Of a stretch of DNA of 37,951 nt, positions 1 through 8,727 are shown piece by piece. Numbering within the stretch: position 1 is the stretch's first letter; each line of letters opens with the position of its first letter. Where the stretch lies: positions 1 through 37,951 of the forward strand of contig JAQBQH010000239.1 of the NCBI GenBank assembly GCA_028287105.1. Reading direction: 5' to 3'. The stretch comes from Myxococcales bacterium (lineage in GTDB: Bacteria; Myxococcota_A; Polyangia; Palsa-1104). Below the pieces are notes generated by a model that was given only the letters and a program-made list of their open reading frames with translations, was not told where the DNA came from and did not search any database. A program made the translations under genes and the position numbers.

Positions 1-789
1 GCGCTGGCGGCGGCGGCGGCGGCGGGCCGCGCGACGTGGCCCGGCGTCGACCTCGCCGACGAAGAGCTCGTCGCCGCGCTGGCCACGAAGATGCCCCCCG
101 GCCTCGACGATCGCCGCGCCCCCGCCGCGCTCCTGGCGCTCCAGCTCAGCGACCTCTACCTCGCGACCGCCTGCGCCGCCGGCAGCGTCGAAGCGCTCGT
201 CGCCTTCGAGCGCCATCTCGACGCCGCGCGCCCGGCCGTACGCCGGATCGATTCCTCGAGCTCTTTCGCCGATGAAGTGCTGCAGCTCCTCCGCGAGAAG
301 CTCTTCGTCTGGACCAACGGCCCGCCGCGAATCACCGCCTACGCCGGCCGCGGCCCCATCGCCGGCTGGGTCCGCGTCGCCGCCATCCGCACCGCGCTCA
401 ACCTCAAACGCGGCCCCACCGCCCAGCCCACCGACGATGCGAACCTCGTCGGCAACGACGACGACCTGGAGCTCGGCTACTTGAAGTCCCGCTATCGCGA
501 GGCGTTCCAAGCCGCCTTCGAAACCGCGATGGCTTCCCTCGCCCCCTCCGAGCGCACGCTCTTACGCCTCCACTTCGTCGACGGCCTTCCCCTCGACCAG
601 ATCGCCATCGTCGAGCAGGTCTCCCGTGCCACCGCCGGCCGCCGCCTCCAAGAGCTCCGCGCCCGCCTCGCCGCCGGCACCCGCACCCACCTCCAATCCC
701 GCCTCGGCGTAGACGGCCGCGAGCTAGAAAGCCTGGTCGGCCTCCTCCAAAGCCAACTCGCCCTCAGCCTCTCCCGCATCCTCCGCTGA
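1..789 (+). CDS. Sigma-70 family RNA polymerase sigma factor, Myxococcus-type (5' end outside window)
   Basis: The reading frame is open to the first base of the window, so the true start lies upstream; about 262 codons are visible. A region-2-like stretch (YAGRGPIAGWVRVAAIRTA, near positions 340-400) is followed by a region-4 helix-turn-helix (LAPSERTLLRLHFVDGLPLDQIA, then SRATAGRRLQELRARL, about 537-675). This layout matches the divergent sigma factors typical of myxobacteria (the Myxococcus xanthus sigma-70 family), which direct RNA polymerase to alternative promoters. The N-terminus is Ala-rich and uninformative. The gene converges on the metallohydrolase downstream with only two bases between the stop codons, leaving no space for a dedicated terminator. 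Family membership is recognised from the sequence pattern; the regulon is unknown. Confidence 0.85.
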   Translation, partial: ALAAAAAAGRATWPGVDLADEELVAALATKMPPGLDDRRAPAALLALQLSDLYLATACAAGSVEALVAFERHLDAARPAVRRIDSSSSFADEVLQLLREKLFVWTNGPPRITAYAGRGPIAGWVRVAAIRTALNLKRGPTAQPTDDANLVGNDDDLELGYLKSRYREAFQAAFETAMASLAPSERTLLRLHFVDGLPLDQIAIVEQVSRATAGRRLQELRARLAAGTRTHLQSRLGVDGRELESLVGLLQSQLALSLSRILR

Positions 790-791
790 CC

Positions 792-2342
792 CTAGTGCCC
801 CCCATGCCCCACCGGCGCATCGAACTTCCCATTCCCATCGACATCCAGAAACACCGGATTCGTCACCGCCAACGGCCGCACATCGAACCGCTTGCGATCC
901 CCCACCACCGGCGCCAACGGCTCGTCGCCATCCACCCGCACCACCGTCCACCCATCTCGCTTCAGCTTCACATCCCAGCTCTCCCGAAACCTGACCGCCT
1001 CCGCCGCCCCCGGCGCGCCTCCCCCTCGCGCGACCTTCCACCGCTTCACCTCGTTCCCATCGACGTATAGCGTCACCCGCGACACGCTCACCCAGGGCGC
1101 CGCGCGCACCTCGATCTCCACCTTCGCCGCGCCGCCCACCGCCCTCGCCACATCGCCAATCCCCACACCGCCCACCGTCAGCACCACGAACGGCCCGGTC
1201 GTGAACTGAACCCGGTGCGCCTTGACCGCGCGCGGGATCTCGCTCGGATCCCTCAGCGCCGCCACTCGGTCATCCTGCACGCGCACGTAGTTTCGCGGAT
1301 ACCCGCCGATGTTGTGGTCGAGGTGATGCGTGTCGGAGTTTCCCGTCGCCGTCACCATGTGACCGTGCTGCAAAAGCGCGAACCAGTCGTCGATCATGCG
1401 GTCGACCGAGCGGCGCTCGGCGTCCTGATAGCCGTTGAGCACCTCGACCGCGTCGAAGTCGAAGCTGAAGCCGCGGCGCGACGCCTTGTCGCCGTGCGCG
1501 TCGAAGCCGCCGATGTTGAAGTAGCCGATCTCCGCGTCGATGCGCGGGTGGTGCACGTTGATGATCGCCTCCGGCGCGCGGCCGCGCACTTCGCCAAAGA
1601 AGTCCTTGGGCCCCTTGCCGTGAACCAGGACCGCGCCCTGGCCCGCGCGCTCGAGGTCATGCGGCAGCGGCCAGGCGCCGAAGTGGCCCCAGCCGTTGGT
1701 GGTGAGCTCGTCGCCGGTGATGCTGGTCAAGTAGCGACCCACGCCGAGCTCCTCGATGACCGGCCCGTAGTTGCTGACCACGTTGTGATCGGTCGACGTG
1801 ATGAGCTCGACACCGTCGGCGACGAACTCGTAGACGCGGTCGTGCATCGGGACGTGCGAATCCGAAGACGGCGAGGCGTGCACGTGGAAGTCGGCGCTCA
1901 GCCAGCCGGTCGTGTCGACCACGTGCTTGAGCCGCGCCTGCACGACCGCCGACTTGCCGTCGGCGATGTGCACCTTGCGCTCGACGTGAAGGTCCCACTC
2001 GGGGCCGCGGCTCACGTAGACGTCGTAGCTGCCGGCGGGGACGTGGACGACGCCGACGCCCGCGATCGACAGCACGCGGTCGTAGGCGACGACGCTGCCT
2101 TCGCCCTCCTGCCGGCCGATGTCGTTGCGCGTGAAGCGCGGGTCGGGCGTGCCGTCGACGCCGACGAGCGTCAGCTTGCACGGAATCAGCGCGCCCGTGT
2201 CGGCGTCGCGCACGTCGTACGCGAGGCCGCCTTCGGGCGGCAGCGTCGGGAGCGTTGGGCTGAGCCCGCGGGCGCGGACGAGGAGGGCGGTGGAGGAGAG
2301 TGCGGCGACGATGAGGAGCGGCAAAAATGGACGAAGCTTCAC
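792..2342 (-). CDS. CehA/McbA family PHP-type metallohydrolase, exported
   Basis: This 516-residue protein has an N-terminal hydrophobic export segment (residues 7-22), then a beta-rich carboxypeptidase-regulatory-like domain (about 38-140), then a PHP-type metal-dependent hydrolase domain. Metal-ligand motifs are visible in order: HVH at 153-155, STDHN at about 183-187, GDELTT, INVHHPR and TGNSDTHH. CehA/McbA enzymes hydrolyse carbamates and phosphoesters, but many homologues have unknown substrates, and nothing nearby identifies this one. An envelope location is inferred from the leader. It is transcribed toward the sigma factor and ends two bases from that gene's stop codon. I am confident of the family and have no evidence for the substrate. 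Confidence 0.85.
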   Translation of the reverse strand: MKLRPFLPLLIVAALSSTALLVRARGLSPTLPTLPPEGGLAYDVRDADTGALIPCKLTLVGVDGTPDPRFTRNDIGRQEGEGSVVAYDRVLSIAGVGVVHVPAGSYDVYVSRGPEWDLHVERKVHIADGKSAVVQARLKHVVDTTGWLSADFHVHASPSSDSHVPMHDRVYEFVADGVELITSTDHNVVSNYGPVIEELGVGRYLTSITGDELTTNGWGHFGAWPLPHDLERAGQGAVLVHGKGPKDFFGEVRGRAPEAIINVHHPRIDAEIGYFNIGGFDAHGDKASRRGFSFDFDAVEVLNGYQDAERRSVDRMIDDWFALLQHGHMVTATGNSDTHHLDHNIGGYPRNYVRVQDDRVAALRDPSEIPRAVKAHRVQFTTGPFVVLTVGGVGIGDVARAVGGAAKVEIEVRAAPWVSVSRVTLYVDGNEVKRWKVARGGGAPGAAEAVRFRESWDVKLKRDGWTVVRVDGDEPLAPVVGDRKRFDVRPLAVTNPVFLDVDGNGKFDAPVGHGGH

Positions 2343-2397
2343 GCCGTCAGAGTATCGCGTTCAGCCGAGAATCACCCGGCAGCCGACGCCGGCTTCG

Positions 2398-2997
2398 TCA
2401 GCGCATGGCGCGAGCGACCTGACGCTGCGCCTGGTGGCGAACGCCTTCGAACAGCTTCGGCAGATCCTTGGCCGCGCCGCCCGAGACCATCCAGCGCGGG
2501 ATCGAGCCCGCCAGATTGATCCGCACGCGATAGACGGCGTGGGTGGCCGAGCCGCCGCGGATGGGCATCAGATCCCAGCCGCCGTTCAGCGTCGAGACGC
2601 GCACGATCTGGTCGCGCGCTTCGGGGCCGCGCGCGTTGTCGACGGTGTAACGAGTCCAGAGGTTGCCGCCGCGCTCGCCCCACAACGCGCGCAGCGTGAA
2701 GTCGCGGTCGGCGACGACGGGCAGCTTGAGCCGCTGGTACACGACCATCTCGCCCGGCTTCGTCGACAGCACCTTGCTCTCGGCGACGTGGTCGCTCAAG
2801 GAGTGCGCGTTGGCGTAGTCGAGGACGATGCCGCGCACCATGCTGGGCGGCGCGTCGATGTCACCTTCGGCGACGAGGTCGATGTCCGGCGACTGCATCT
2901 GTCGATAGACCTCGACGCCATTGGCGCCGCCGACGTGTTTGTAACCGGGCATTGCGCTGGCGACCACGAGCGGAACCATCATCAATAGAGCGTTCAT
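2398..2997 (-). CDS. START/SRPBCC-domain protein, probably exported
   Basis: This 199-residue protein has a short hydrophobic N-terminus (about 1-16) followed by one START/SRPBCC fold. Recognisable blocks are DIDLVAEGDIDAPPSMVRGI, the ER-stress-like block VVYQRLKLPVVADRDFTL, and the terminal helix (PRWMVSGGAAKDLPKLFEGV) typical of small bacterial START proteins. The fold makes a hydrophobic cavity for lipids or other hydrophobic ligands. Its start codon lies nine bases after the upstream glycosyltransferase stop, and the Shine-Dalgarno (GAGGTGATCCG before ATG) overlaps that gene's stop region, so the two are almost certainly co-translated. That pairing suggests lipid binding or transfer connected with glycolipid synthesis; this role is inferred. 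Confidence 0.85.
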   Translation of the reverse strand: MNALLMMVPLVVASAMPGYKHVGGANGVEVYRQMQSPDIDLVAEGDIDAPPSMVRGIVLDYANAHSLSDHVAESKVLSTKPGEMVVYQRLKLPVVADRDFTLRALWGERGGNLWTRYTVDNARGPEARDQIVRVSTLNGGWDLMPIRGGSATHAVYRVRINLAGSIPRWMVSGGAAKDLPKLFEGVRHQAQRQVARAMR

Positions 2998-3006
2998 CGG
3001 ATCACC

Positions 3007-4383
3007 TCACGCGACCTGTTGCCAGGTCGGCTTGTCCTGGACCGTGGTGGAGTTGTCGTTCGCCGCGACGTGAAGCGCCGGCGCGAGCGCGGCGGCGGAG
3101 TCGAGCGTGTAGACCCGCCCGCGCCAGCTGACCTGACGGCGAAACAGATTGCCGGCCATGATGACCGGCGCCAGCACGAACACGCCCCACGCCGTCCAGG
3201 CGAGGCGCAGCGGGATCGACGCGCCACCGTAGCGGCGCTGCAACACCAGCTGGCTGGCACCGACGAGCGCCAGCGCCATCAGCGACGGCAGCGCCGCGAA
3301 GAAGCCGCCCGTGGCATAGGCGACGATGGCGAGGATGAGAGAGCCATAGAACGTCACGCCGGTCATCCACTGGCGCCACGTGAACGACAGCGGCAGGCCG
3401 TTCTTGGAGAAGGCCATCCAACGGCGATAGACGGGCAGGAACTCGCGCAGCGTCATGCCGCCGGTGGCGATGTGCAGCGGCCGCGTGCTCATGACGTTGC
3501 GGTAGCCGACCTCGTGAACGCGCTTGCCGATGTACATGTCGTCGACGAGCTGGCCCTGCGCGGTGGCGACGCCGCCGATGGCGTCGAGCGCCTCGCGCGT
3601 GAAGACCATGAGCTGGCCCATGATGAACGGCAGCGTGCGCGTCGTTCCTGCCGCCTCGGCAGCGAGCGGCGAGTACATCGCGTTCTGCATGAGCGCGTAG
3701 AGCGCGTCACCGGCGGCGACCGCGGGCTGATCGACGAGGACCGGCGCGAACGCCGAGCCCGCCTTCGGCGTCGTCATGAGCGCCTCGACGACGCCGCGCA
3801 GGACCTTGCGATCGGGGCGCGTGTCGGAGTCGCCGAAGCCGATGAGCTCGCCGGTCGCGTGCTCGGCGCCGATGATCATGGCGTTGAGCTTGCCGGTGCG
3901 GCCCGGCGGGGGCGAGCCGGCGACCACGACACCGGCTGAGCCACGTCGTCCAGCAGCGCGATGCTCGCGCACTACCTGGCGCGCGACCGGCAGGCCCGGG
4001 TCGTCGTTGTCGTCGAAGATGAAGAGGGTCTCGACGTCGCCCGGATAGCCGGTGTCGAGGGCGGCGCGAAAGTTCTCTTCGGCACCAACGTCACGGCCGC
4101 GCACCGGGCGGATGATCGTCACCGATGGATACGAAGTCAGCCGGATGTCGCGATCGCCACGCGGCGCCACGGCGGCCGCCAGACGGCTGTGCCAGCGCCA
4201 AGCGAGCGCCAGCACGATCGCGCCGGCGGCGGCGAGAAGGCTGGGTAGTGATGACAGTCGGCTCGCGAAGCTCAGGATCGCCAGATCGGTCGCGGCCGAT
4301 CCGATCATGAAGTGCGGGTCGAACGCGTATAGATAGGTCGCTGCTGCAGCGAGGCCGATCGTCGAGATTGTCAGGATGCGCAT
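3007..4383 (-). CDS. Glycosyltransferase, ceramide glucosyltransferase (GT21)/HpnI-like
   Basis: A membrane-bound family 2/21-type glycosyltransferase of 458 residues. The start at 4383 is preferred over an in-frame ATG 36 bases upstream because GGAGGA sits seven bases before it. There are two N-terminal hydrophobic segments, a catalytic domain and a C-terminal membrane region. Catalytic Asp motifs are visible: FIFDDNDDPG (D1), GFGDSDTRPD (D2, metal/UDP-sugar binding) and LVDDMYIGKRVHEVG (D3), followed by VYRRWMAF in the place of the (Q/R)xxRW motif, whose first residue is not conserved here. The family moves glucose or N-acetylglucosamine from a UDP-sugar to a lipid acceptor such as ceramide, diacylglycerol or a hopanoid precursor. 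The coupled START protein downstream supports a lipid substrate. The acceptor is not determinable. Confidence 0.85.
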   Translation of the reverse strand: MRILTISTIGLAAAATYLYAFDPHFMIGSAATDLAILSFASRLSSLPSLLAAAGAIVLALAWRWHSRLAAAVAPRGDRDIRLTSYPSVTIIRPVRGRDVGAEENFRAALDTGYPGDVETLFIFDDNDDPGLPVARQVVREHRAAGRRGSAGVVVAGSPPPGRTGKLNAMIIGAEHATGELIGFGDSDTRPDRKVLRGVVEALMTTPKAGSAFAPVLVDQPAVAAGDALYALMQNAMYSPLAAEAAGTTRTLPFIMGQLMVFTREALDAIGGVATAQGQLVDDMYIGKRVHEVGYRNVMSTRPLHIATGGMTLREFLPVYRRWMAFSKNGLPLSFTWRQWMTGVTFYGSLILAIVAYATGGFFAALPSLMALALVGASQLVLQRRYGGASIPLRLAWTAWGVFVLAPVIMAGNLFRRQVSWRGRVYTLDSAAALAPALHVAANDNSTTVQDKPTWQQVA

Positions 4384-4936
4384 GATCACTTCCTCCGGGC
4401 TCGCACGTAGCCATCGCAAGCGCTGTGCCGTCGCGAAGTCCGCGGCGGACGTGGAGGGCCGGTGCGAGAACGTCCAACGCGCCTGACAGAATCCAAGACA
4501 CCGTGGTCAAGATCTCGACAACCGCGCGGCGGCTTTCCGGCACCGCGCTCGAGCATGAGACCGATTCGCCGTGACGAGCATCAAATTACGAATCGGACGC
4601 GCGGCTCGCAAGTCTGTGCGGGCGCCCTCTCGTGAAGTGCGCCACCGACGGAAAAGCGCTCCCGCCGCAGCCCCCGCGCCACTCTCGCTTCTTCCTCTAC
4701 TGATTGCTCGCGCCAGTCGCGCGCGTTCCGCGCGACGTGCGGTACGCGCCTTGCTTAGCCGTTCGCTCGAGAGACGACGGAGCGATGGCGATGACGAACG
4801 AGCTGATGACGGAGCTGTTGAGAGTCGGCGGCGCCGCCGGCGATGCCGGGGTCCTCGATTGGATCAAGGTCGCGATAATGGTTCCCGGCGCCCTCCGTCT
4901 CTTGCTGGGGCGCTGGACCGCGACGCGCGACGCCGC
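4384..4936. other. Intergenic stretch of about 550 bp
   Basis: I see no convincing gene in this gap between the glycosyltransferase start and the end of the upstream membrane-protein gene, both on the minus strand. It should contain the promoter of the glycosyltransferase-START pair. The only structure noticed is an 8-base inverted repeat at 4561-4596. A plus-strand reading frame beginning near 4785 runs into the antisense of the neighbouring gene and is not accepted. Confidence 0.6.
4561..4596. repeat. Perfect 8-bp inverted repeat (CCGATTCG/CGAATCGG)
   Basis: The arms lie at 4561-4568 and 4589-4596 with a 20-base AT-richer spacer, about 180 bases upstream of the glycosyltransferase start. 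It could be a regulator-binding site or a hairpin. Neither is demonstrated. Confidence 0.35.
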
Positions 4937-5683
4937 TCAGGTGCTTGGCAGCGGGTGCGTCGGCACCTCGTGGCGTGAGGGCGAGACGACGACCGGCTTG
5001 CGCCGGCGCAGCTCGCGCTCGGCGGGCAGACCGATCACGCGCCGCTCCCGCCCCGCCCCGACGACGCCACCACCGATGGCCGCGAAGAGCGGCAGGAGCA
5101 GCGCCGCCAGCATTCCCCACGTGCCCATCGCCGCGCCGCTCGCCGCCTGATCCGCTTTCGCCGCGAGCTGCTGCGGATTCGCGGTAGCGCTGTCGAGCGC
5201 GTTGCCGAGCTTTTGCTGCATGCCCGGCTGTTGCGCTGCGTCGCTCGCTGCCCGGTTGACCGCCGGCGAGGAGGCGGCCGCCTGCGTGGCCGTCTTGGCG
5301 ATTCCAAAGATGCCGCCGACGGCGCTGCGCACCGCTCCGCCGAGGAGCGACACGCCGACCAGCGTCACCGCGGCCCACGTGACCATGCCGTGAAGCACGC
5401 CGTCGCGACGGCGCACCGCGCGCGCGGCGCTGGTCGCGATCCAGCCGCCGACGAAGGCGCTGATGATCAAGCTCAGCAGCACCCAGCCGGCGAAGCCGAT
5501 GCCGAGACCCTTGGCCACGTCGCCGCGCGGCTCGAAGGCGGTCAGGCCGATCGCCGCGCCGAGGACCATCAGCATGAGCGCGAAGGCCAGCCCGACGAGC
5601 ACGCCGCTGAGGATGCCGCGCGCGCTCACGCGGGTCGGGAATTCCACGTTCGTCATGTCCGCTGCTCCGTATACGGTGTCCAT
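4937..5683 (-). CDS. Four-helix integral membrane protein (often annotated PhnA-like)
   Basis: A 248-residue membrane protein. The start at 5683 is chosen because GGAGGAGAGAC immediately precedes that ATG; the frame extends 14 codons further upstream without a better site. Hydrophobic, glycine-rich segments lie at about 18-44, 55-83, 93-122 and 177-201. Between the third and fourth lies an Ala/Gln-rich hydrophilic loop (AATQAAASSPAVN through AAKADQAASG). The pattern of a first helix with SGVLVGLAF, then GWVLLSLIISAFVGGWIA, then LHGMVTWAAVTL matches a widespread uncharacterised bacterial family often labelled PhnA-like. The C-terminal tail is basic and probably cytoplasmic. No function can be assigned. 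The gene stands alone, upstream of the large gap at 4384-4936. Confidence 0.75.
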   Translation of the reverse strand: MDTVYGAADMTNVEFPTRVSARGILSGVLVGLAFALMLMVLGAAIGLTAFEPRGDVAKGLGIGFAGWVLLSLIISAFVGGWIATSAARAVRRRDGVLHGMVTWAAVTLVGVSLLGGAVRSAVGGIFGIAKTATQAAASSPAVNRAASDAAQQPGMQQKLGNALDSATANPQQLAAKADQAASGAAMGTWGMLAALLLPLFAAIGGGVVGAGRERRVIGLPAERELRRRKPVVVSPSRHEVPTHPLPST

Positions 5684-5767
5684 GTCTCTCCTCCGACGGT
5701 AGACGTCACCGTCGCGAAGATGCATCGGACGTTCCCGGTGTGCCGGTGGGCTGAGTACGTAGGGAAG

Positions 5768-5798
5768 GGCGCGGCGCCCGTCGAGTGAGCGCCGCGCC
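5768..5798 (-). terminator. Strong GC hairpin after the beta-barrel gene, possible terminator
   Basis: A perfect 10-bp stem (GGCGCGGCGC at 5768-5777, GCGCCGCGCC at 5789-5798) with an 11-base loop lies six bases beyond the stop of the beta-barrel gene on the minus strand. No U-tract follows, so it is either a non-canonical terminator or a 3'-end stabilising hairpin. Confidence 0.5.
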
Positions 5799-5804
5799 GT
5801 CAGG

Positions 5805-6605
5805 TCAGAACGCGTAGCCGACGTGCGCCTGCGCCAGCCACTGATGGAGATGGCGATCGCTCATGACGGTGATGCCGTTGTCGGGGATGAAGCGGTAGGT
5901 GCCGCGTGCGTCGACGGTGACATGCCGCCCGACGTAGGCGGTCACACCGCCACCGGCCGGGACGGTCACCTGATCGTCCTTGCCGACGTAGTTGCCGGCC
6001 GCGCCGGTGCCGGCGTTGCGCACCTCCATATGATTGTAGCCGACGCCGCCAAAGACGTAGGGCTGCACGCGGGTCGGCAGCTGGAAGCGCACGTCGCCGT
6101 CGAAGCCGTTGGAGTGCAGCTGGCCGTGGCCGCCGTTGCCGACGTCGATGTTGTTGACCGCGCCCATGTAGGCCGCTTCGAGCGCGACGGGAGAGTGGAT
6201 ACCCATGGTGATGCGCGCATCCCACGCGGCGCCCGGCTCGACGGTGTCAGGCGAGTCGGCACCGCCGAAGTAGTTCGCGACGCCGGCGCCCGTCGTCAGC
6301 GAGACCTCGTGTGGCGCGAAGTATTTGTTGCGATGGCGACCGTTGTTGGTTGCGACCGGAGTGGGTGCCGGTGGCGGCGGAGGCGGCGGGGTCACGACGG
6401 GCACGGCCTCGCTGGTAGGCGGTGGCGCCTCGGGCGCCGGAGCCACGTCGGTCGGTGGCGGCATCGTCCCCGTCGTGGCGGGCGACTGCTGGTCCATGGT
6501 CGTGCCGGTCGACGGCTGCGTGGTCGTCGACTGCCCGTGCGCGACCCCGGCCAGAGCGAGGGGCGCGACGATCGCGCAGATCTTGGTGAGTGCTCGGAAT
6601 GTCAT
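5805..6605 (-). CDS. Outer-membrane beta-barrel protein (OmpA/OprF-like N-barrel)
   Basis: A 266-residue secreted protein. The start at 6605 follows GGAGG at good spacing and yields a signal peptide (MTFRALTKICAIVAPLALAG, cleavage near AHG-Q). A Thr/Pro/Ala-rich linker follows, including a run of seven prolines (about residues 74-81). The remainder has alternating polar and aromatic strands typical of a small porin-like barrel (LTTGAGVANYFGG, YVFGGVGYNHMEVRN, VTVDARGTYRFIPDNG) and ends in AQAHVGYAF, a terminal phenylalanine that is the usual outer-membrane insertion signal. It lacks an OmpA-type peptidoglycan-binding domain. The Pro-rich linker may span the periplasm. It is probably a structural or adhesive envelope protein; its exact role is unknown. 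Confidence 0.75.
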   Translation of the reverse strand: MTFRALTKICAIVAPLALAGVAHGQSTTTQPSTGTTMDQQSPATTGTMPPPTDVAPAPEAPPPTSEAVPVVTPPPPPPPAPTPVATNNGRHRNKYFAPHEVSLTTGAGVANYFGGADSPDTVEPGAAWDARITMGIHSPVALEAAYMGAVNNIDVGNGGHGQLHSNGFDGDVRFQLPTRVQPYVFGGVGYNHMEVRNAGTGAAGNYVGKDDQVTVPAGGGVTAYVGRHVTVDARGTYRFIPDNGITVMSDRHLHQWLAQAHVGYAF

Positions 6606-6799
6606 GGGACTGCCTCCGCTCGCGTCGGCGAGCCTGCGAGAGCGAGGCTGCACGCGGTGCGCCAGCGCGCCCGCCTCCTCGACGGAATACGGGCCGGCAT
6701 CTCCGCTGACTACTCGATGGTGCGCGACGCAGCGCCGCCTCGTCGGGCCGTCGCTCGCTCAGGGAGCCGCCATGCGCCCAGGCCGCCCGAGCGAACGCG

Positions 6800-8563
6800 C
6801 TACATCGCGTGGCTGGGGCGGGAGACGCTGGTGCCGCTGCCGTGGGTGGAGGCGACGACGATGAAGACGACGAGACGCGACCACGGGCTGTTGCGCGGAC
6901 GGTAGTGCGTCACCGACACCGTGACGCCCGCGATGGGGTACCAGATCAGCTCGCGCGGGAAGCGGACGTCGTCGAGCGACGAGGCTTCGAAGACCCAGCC
7001 GTGGAACGGAACGCCGGGGAGCCGTTCGGCGCTGCGCTGGAGGATGCGCTCGAGCGCCCGCTTCGGCTGCAGCTCGCCGCGCTGCACCCGCCCTGCCGCC
7101 TCTTGCGCATAGCCGTCGATCGCCGCCAGCGGCAAGGGCGCGCTCATCTGTTGATCGATGCGCGCCTTGGTGAGGCGGCCGACGACGCGCTTGGCGTCGG
7201 CCTCGTGATTGGCACCGCCGAAGAGCGCGTAGCTCGAGGCGACCAGCGCGATGATGTGCTGCTCCGGCGCCAGCACCGGGCCGAGCGCGACTAGCCGCGT
7301 CGCGTGGCCGAGGAGCGCCTCGCGCCCCGACGGCCGCTCGAGGACGTAGTCGAGCAGACGGCCGAGATCGTCGCTGTTGGAGAGCGCCCCGGCGGTGAAC
7401 TCGCCGCTGAGCACGTCGCCTTCGATCTCCCAGCCGGCGCGCAGGCCGAGGACGACCGCGTCGGCGTTGAGCTCCGACTCGATGCCGGCGACGGCCGCGA
7501 AGTAGTGTGGACCGACACGCGTGGCGACCTCGCTCTCGCGCGCCGCGAGCGCCACCTCGGGCAGGCCCGCCCCGCGCCGGACCTCGTTGAGGAGCGCCAG
7601 CAGCTGCTCGCGCGCGTCGGCGCCCGCCGCAACCGAGCGCGTCACGTAGCCGGCGTCGTGGTAGGCGGCCGCCGGCGTGCCGTTGGGAAAGACGATGAGG
7701 TTGGCGACGACGTGCCCGAGGACGCGACCGGCGGAGAATGCAGCGACCTCGATCCACGCCGACGCGTCGGTCGGATCGACGGCGCAGGTGACTTGGAAGC
7801 GCGGCAGCGCGACGCTCGGATCGCTCACGCAGCGGCCGAAGCCGAAGTGGCCGCGGTTGTAGACGCCCTCGAGATGGTCGGCGGCTTCGAGCAGCTCGCC
7901 GCGCACGACGACGCGACCGTCGCCGGCCGGCACGATCGACAGCGAGTCGAGGTTGGCGCGACGCGTGGCGACGCTGATGACGACGGCCGCGCGTCCGTCG
8001 CGCTGACCGAACCAGATGCCGGCCTGCTGAGGGCCGCCCTTGAGCGCACGCTGCAGACTCTCGAGGACCAGCTTACGCAGCTCCTCGCTGGCGCGCTCGG
8101 GCGAGAGGCGCTCGGGCGCGGGTGCATCGGAGTACGTGACCTGGACGTCGGCGGCAACGGCGCCGCACCGACCGGCGATGAAGCGCGCCAGCCGCTCGGC
8201 CGGCAGCGCGTGCTTCTTGAGGAGGAAAAGCCCGGTTTCCTGCGCGACGCAATGCATGCTGGCCGGCATGGCGACGAGCCCGGGCCGCCGCGCCGCGACC
8301 TCTTCGAGTATGGCCTGGAAGGGCGACCCGTCGGAGTACTGCATCGGCTCGATGGTGTCGGGCAAAGGACCCGTGAGCTGCCAGCCGTCGGCTTCGACGC
8401 CCGGATCGGCGGCGAGCTTCACCGGTGCCGGCGTCGCGGCGATCTTGTCGAGCGCGGCGCGGCTCGGAAACTGACTCGGCGCCGCGGGTCCATCACCAAC
8501 CCCCGTGGTCGCGCAACCCACGCTGCCCGCGAGCAGCGCGATGACGATTCCCCCTCGACGCAT
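6800..8563 (-). CDS. Lipoprotein with CAP (SCP/PR1)-like domain
   Basis: The start at 8563 gives 587 residues beginning with an arginine-rich n-region, a hydrophobic core and a cysteine (GIVIALLAGSVGCATTG), so it is probably a lipoprotein even though Ser at -3 is atypical; a GTG 30 bases upstream would put extra residues before the signal. Residues from about 320 on (LLALLNEVRRGAGLPEVALA) resemble the first helix of CAP/SCP domains. A second weaker CAP-like match may occur in the first half (ASEELRKLVLES with QQAGIWFGQRDGRAAVVISV). Similar large lipoproteins of unknown function are common in myxobacteria. No catalytic motif is recognised. It stands between the beta-barrel gene (194 bp downstream) and the divergent alkB. 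Confidence 0.6.
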   Translation of the reverse strand: MRRGGIVIALLAGSVGCATTGVGDGPAAPSQFPSRAALDKIAATPAPVKLAADPGVEADGWQLTGPLPDTIEPMQYSDGSPFQAILEEVAARRPGLVAMPASMHCVAQETGLFLLKKHALPAERLARFIAGRCGAVAADVQVTYSDAPAPERLSPERASEELRKLVLESLQRALKGGPQQAGIWFGQRDGRAAVVISVATRRANLDSLSIVPAGDGRVVVRGELLEAADHLEGVYNRGHFGFGRCVSDPSVALPRFQVTCAVDPTDASAWIEVAAFSAGRVLGHVVANLIVFPNGTPAAAYHDAGYVTRSVAAGADAREQLLALLNEVRRGAGLPEVALAARESEVATRVGPHYFAAVAGIESELNADAVVLGLRAGWEIEGDVLSGEFTAGALSNSDDLGRLLDYVLERPSGREALLGHATRLVALGPVLAPEQHIIALVASSYALFGGANHEADAKRVVGRLTKARIDQQMSAPLPLAAIDGYAQEAAGRVQRGELQPKRALERILQRSAERLPGVPFHGWVFEASSLDDVRFPRELIWYPIAGVTVSVTHYRPRNSPWSRLVVFIVVASTHGSGTSVSRPSHAM

Positions 8564-8727
8564 GGGCGGCTCATAACACGCAGCAACACGCACGTGAAGC
8601 AGAACGAACGAAAGGCGTGGCCAATGTCACGGTCCGCGTTGCACCCGCCGGGGGAACGACGTCAGTGGGACCTTGCGCCCCCTGAGCGCCGCGTGCACCG
8701 CGCGAAATCGGTGCTACCTGATTTGCG

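Noticed and set aside
4785-5150. Plus-strand frame of about 120 codons beginning MAMTNELMTELL in the intergenic stretch
   Set aside because: Its second half is antisense to the membrane-protein gene and reads as basic low-complexity sequence; only a minimal ribosome-site match; no family recognised.
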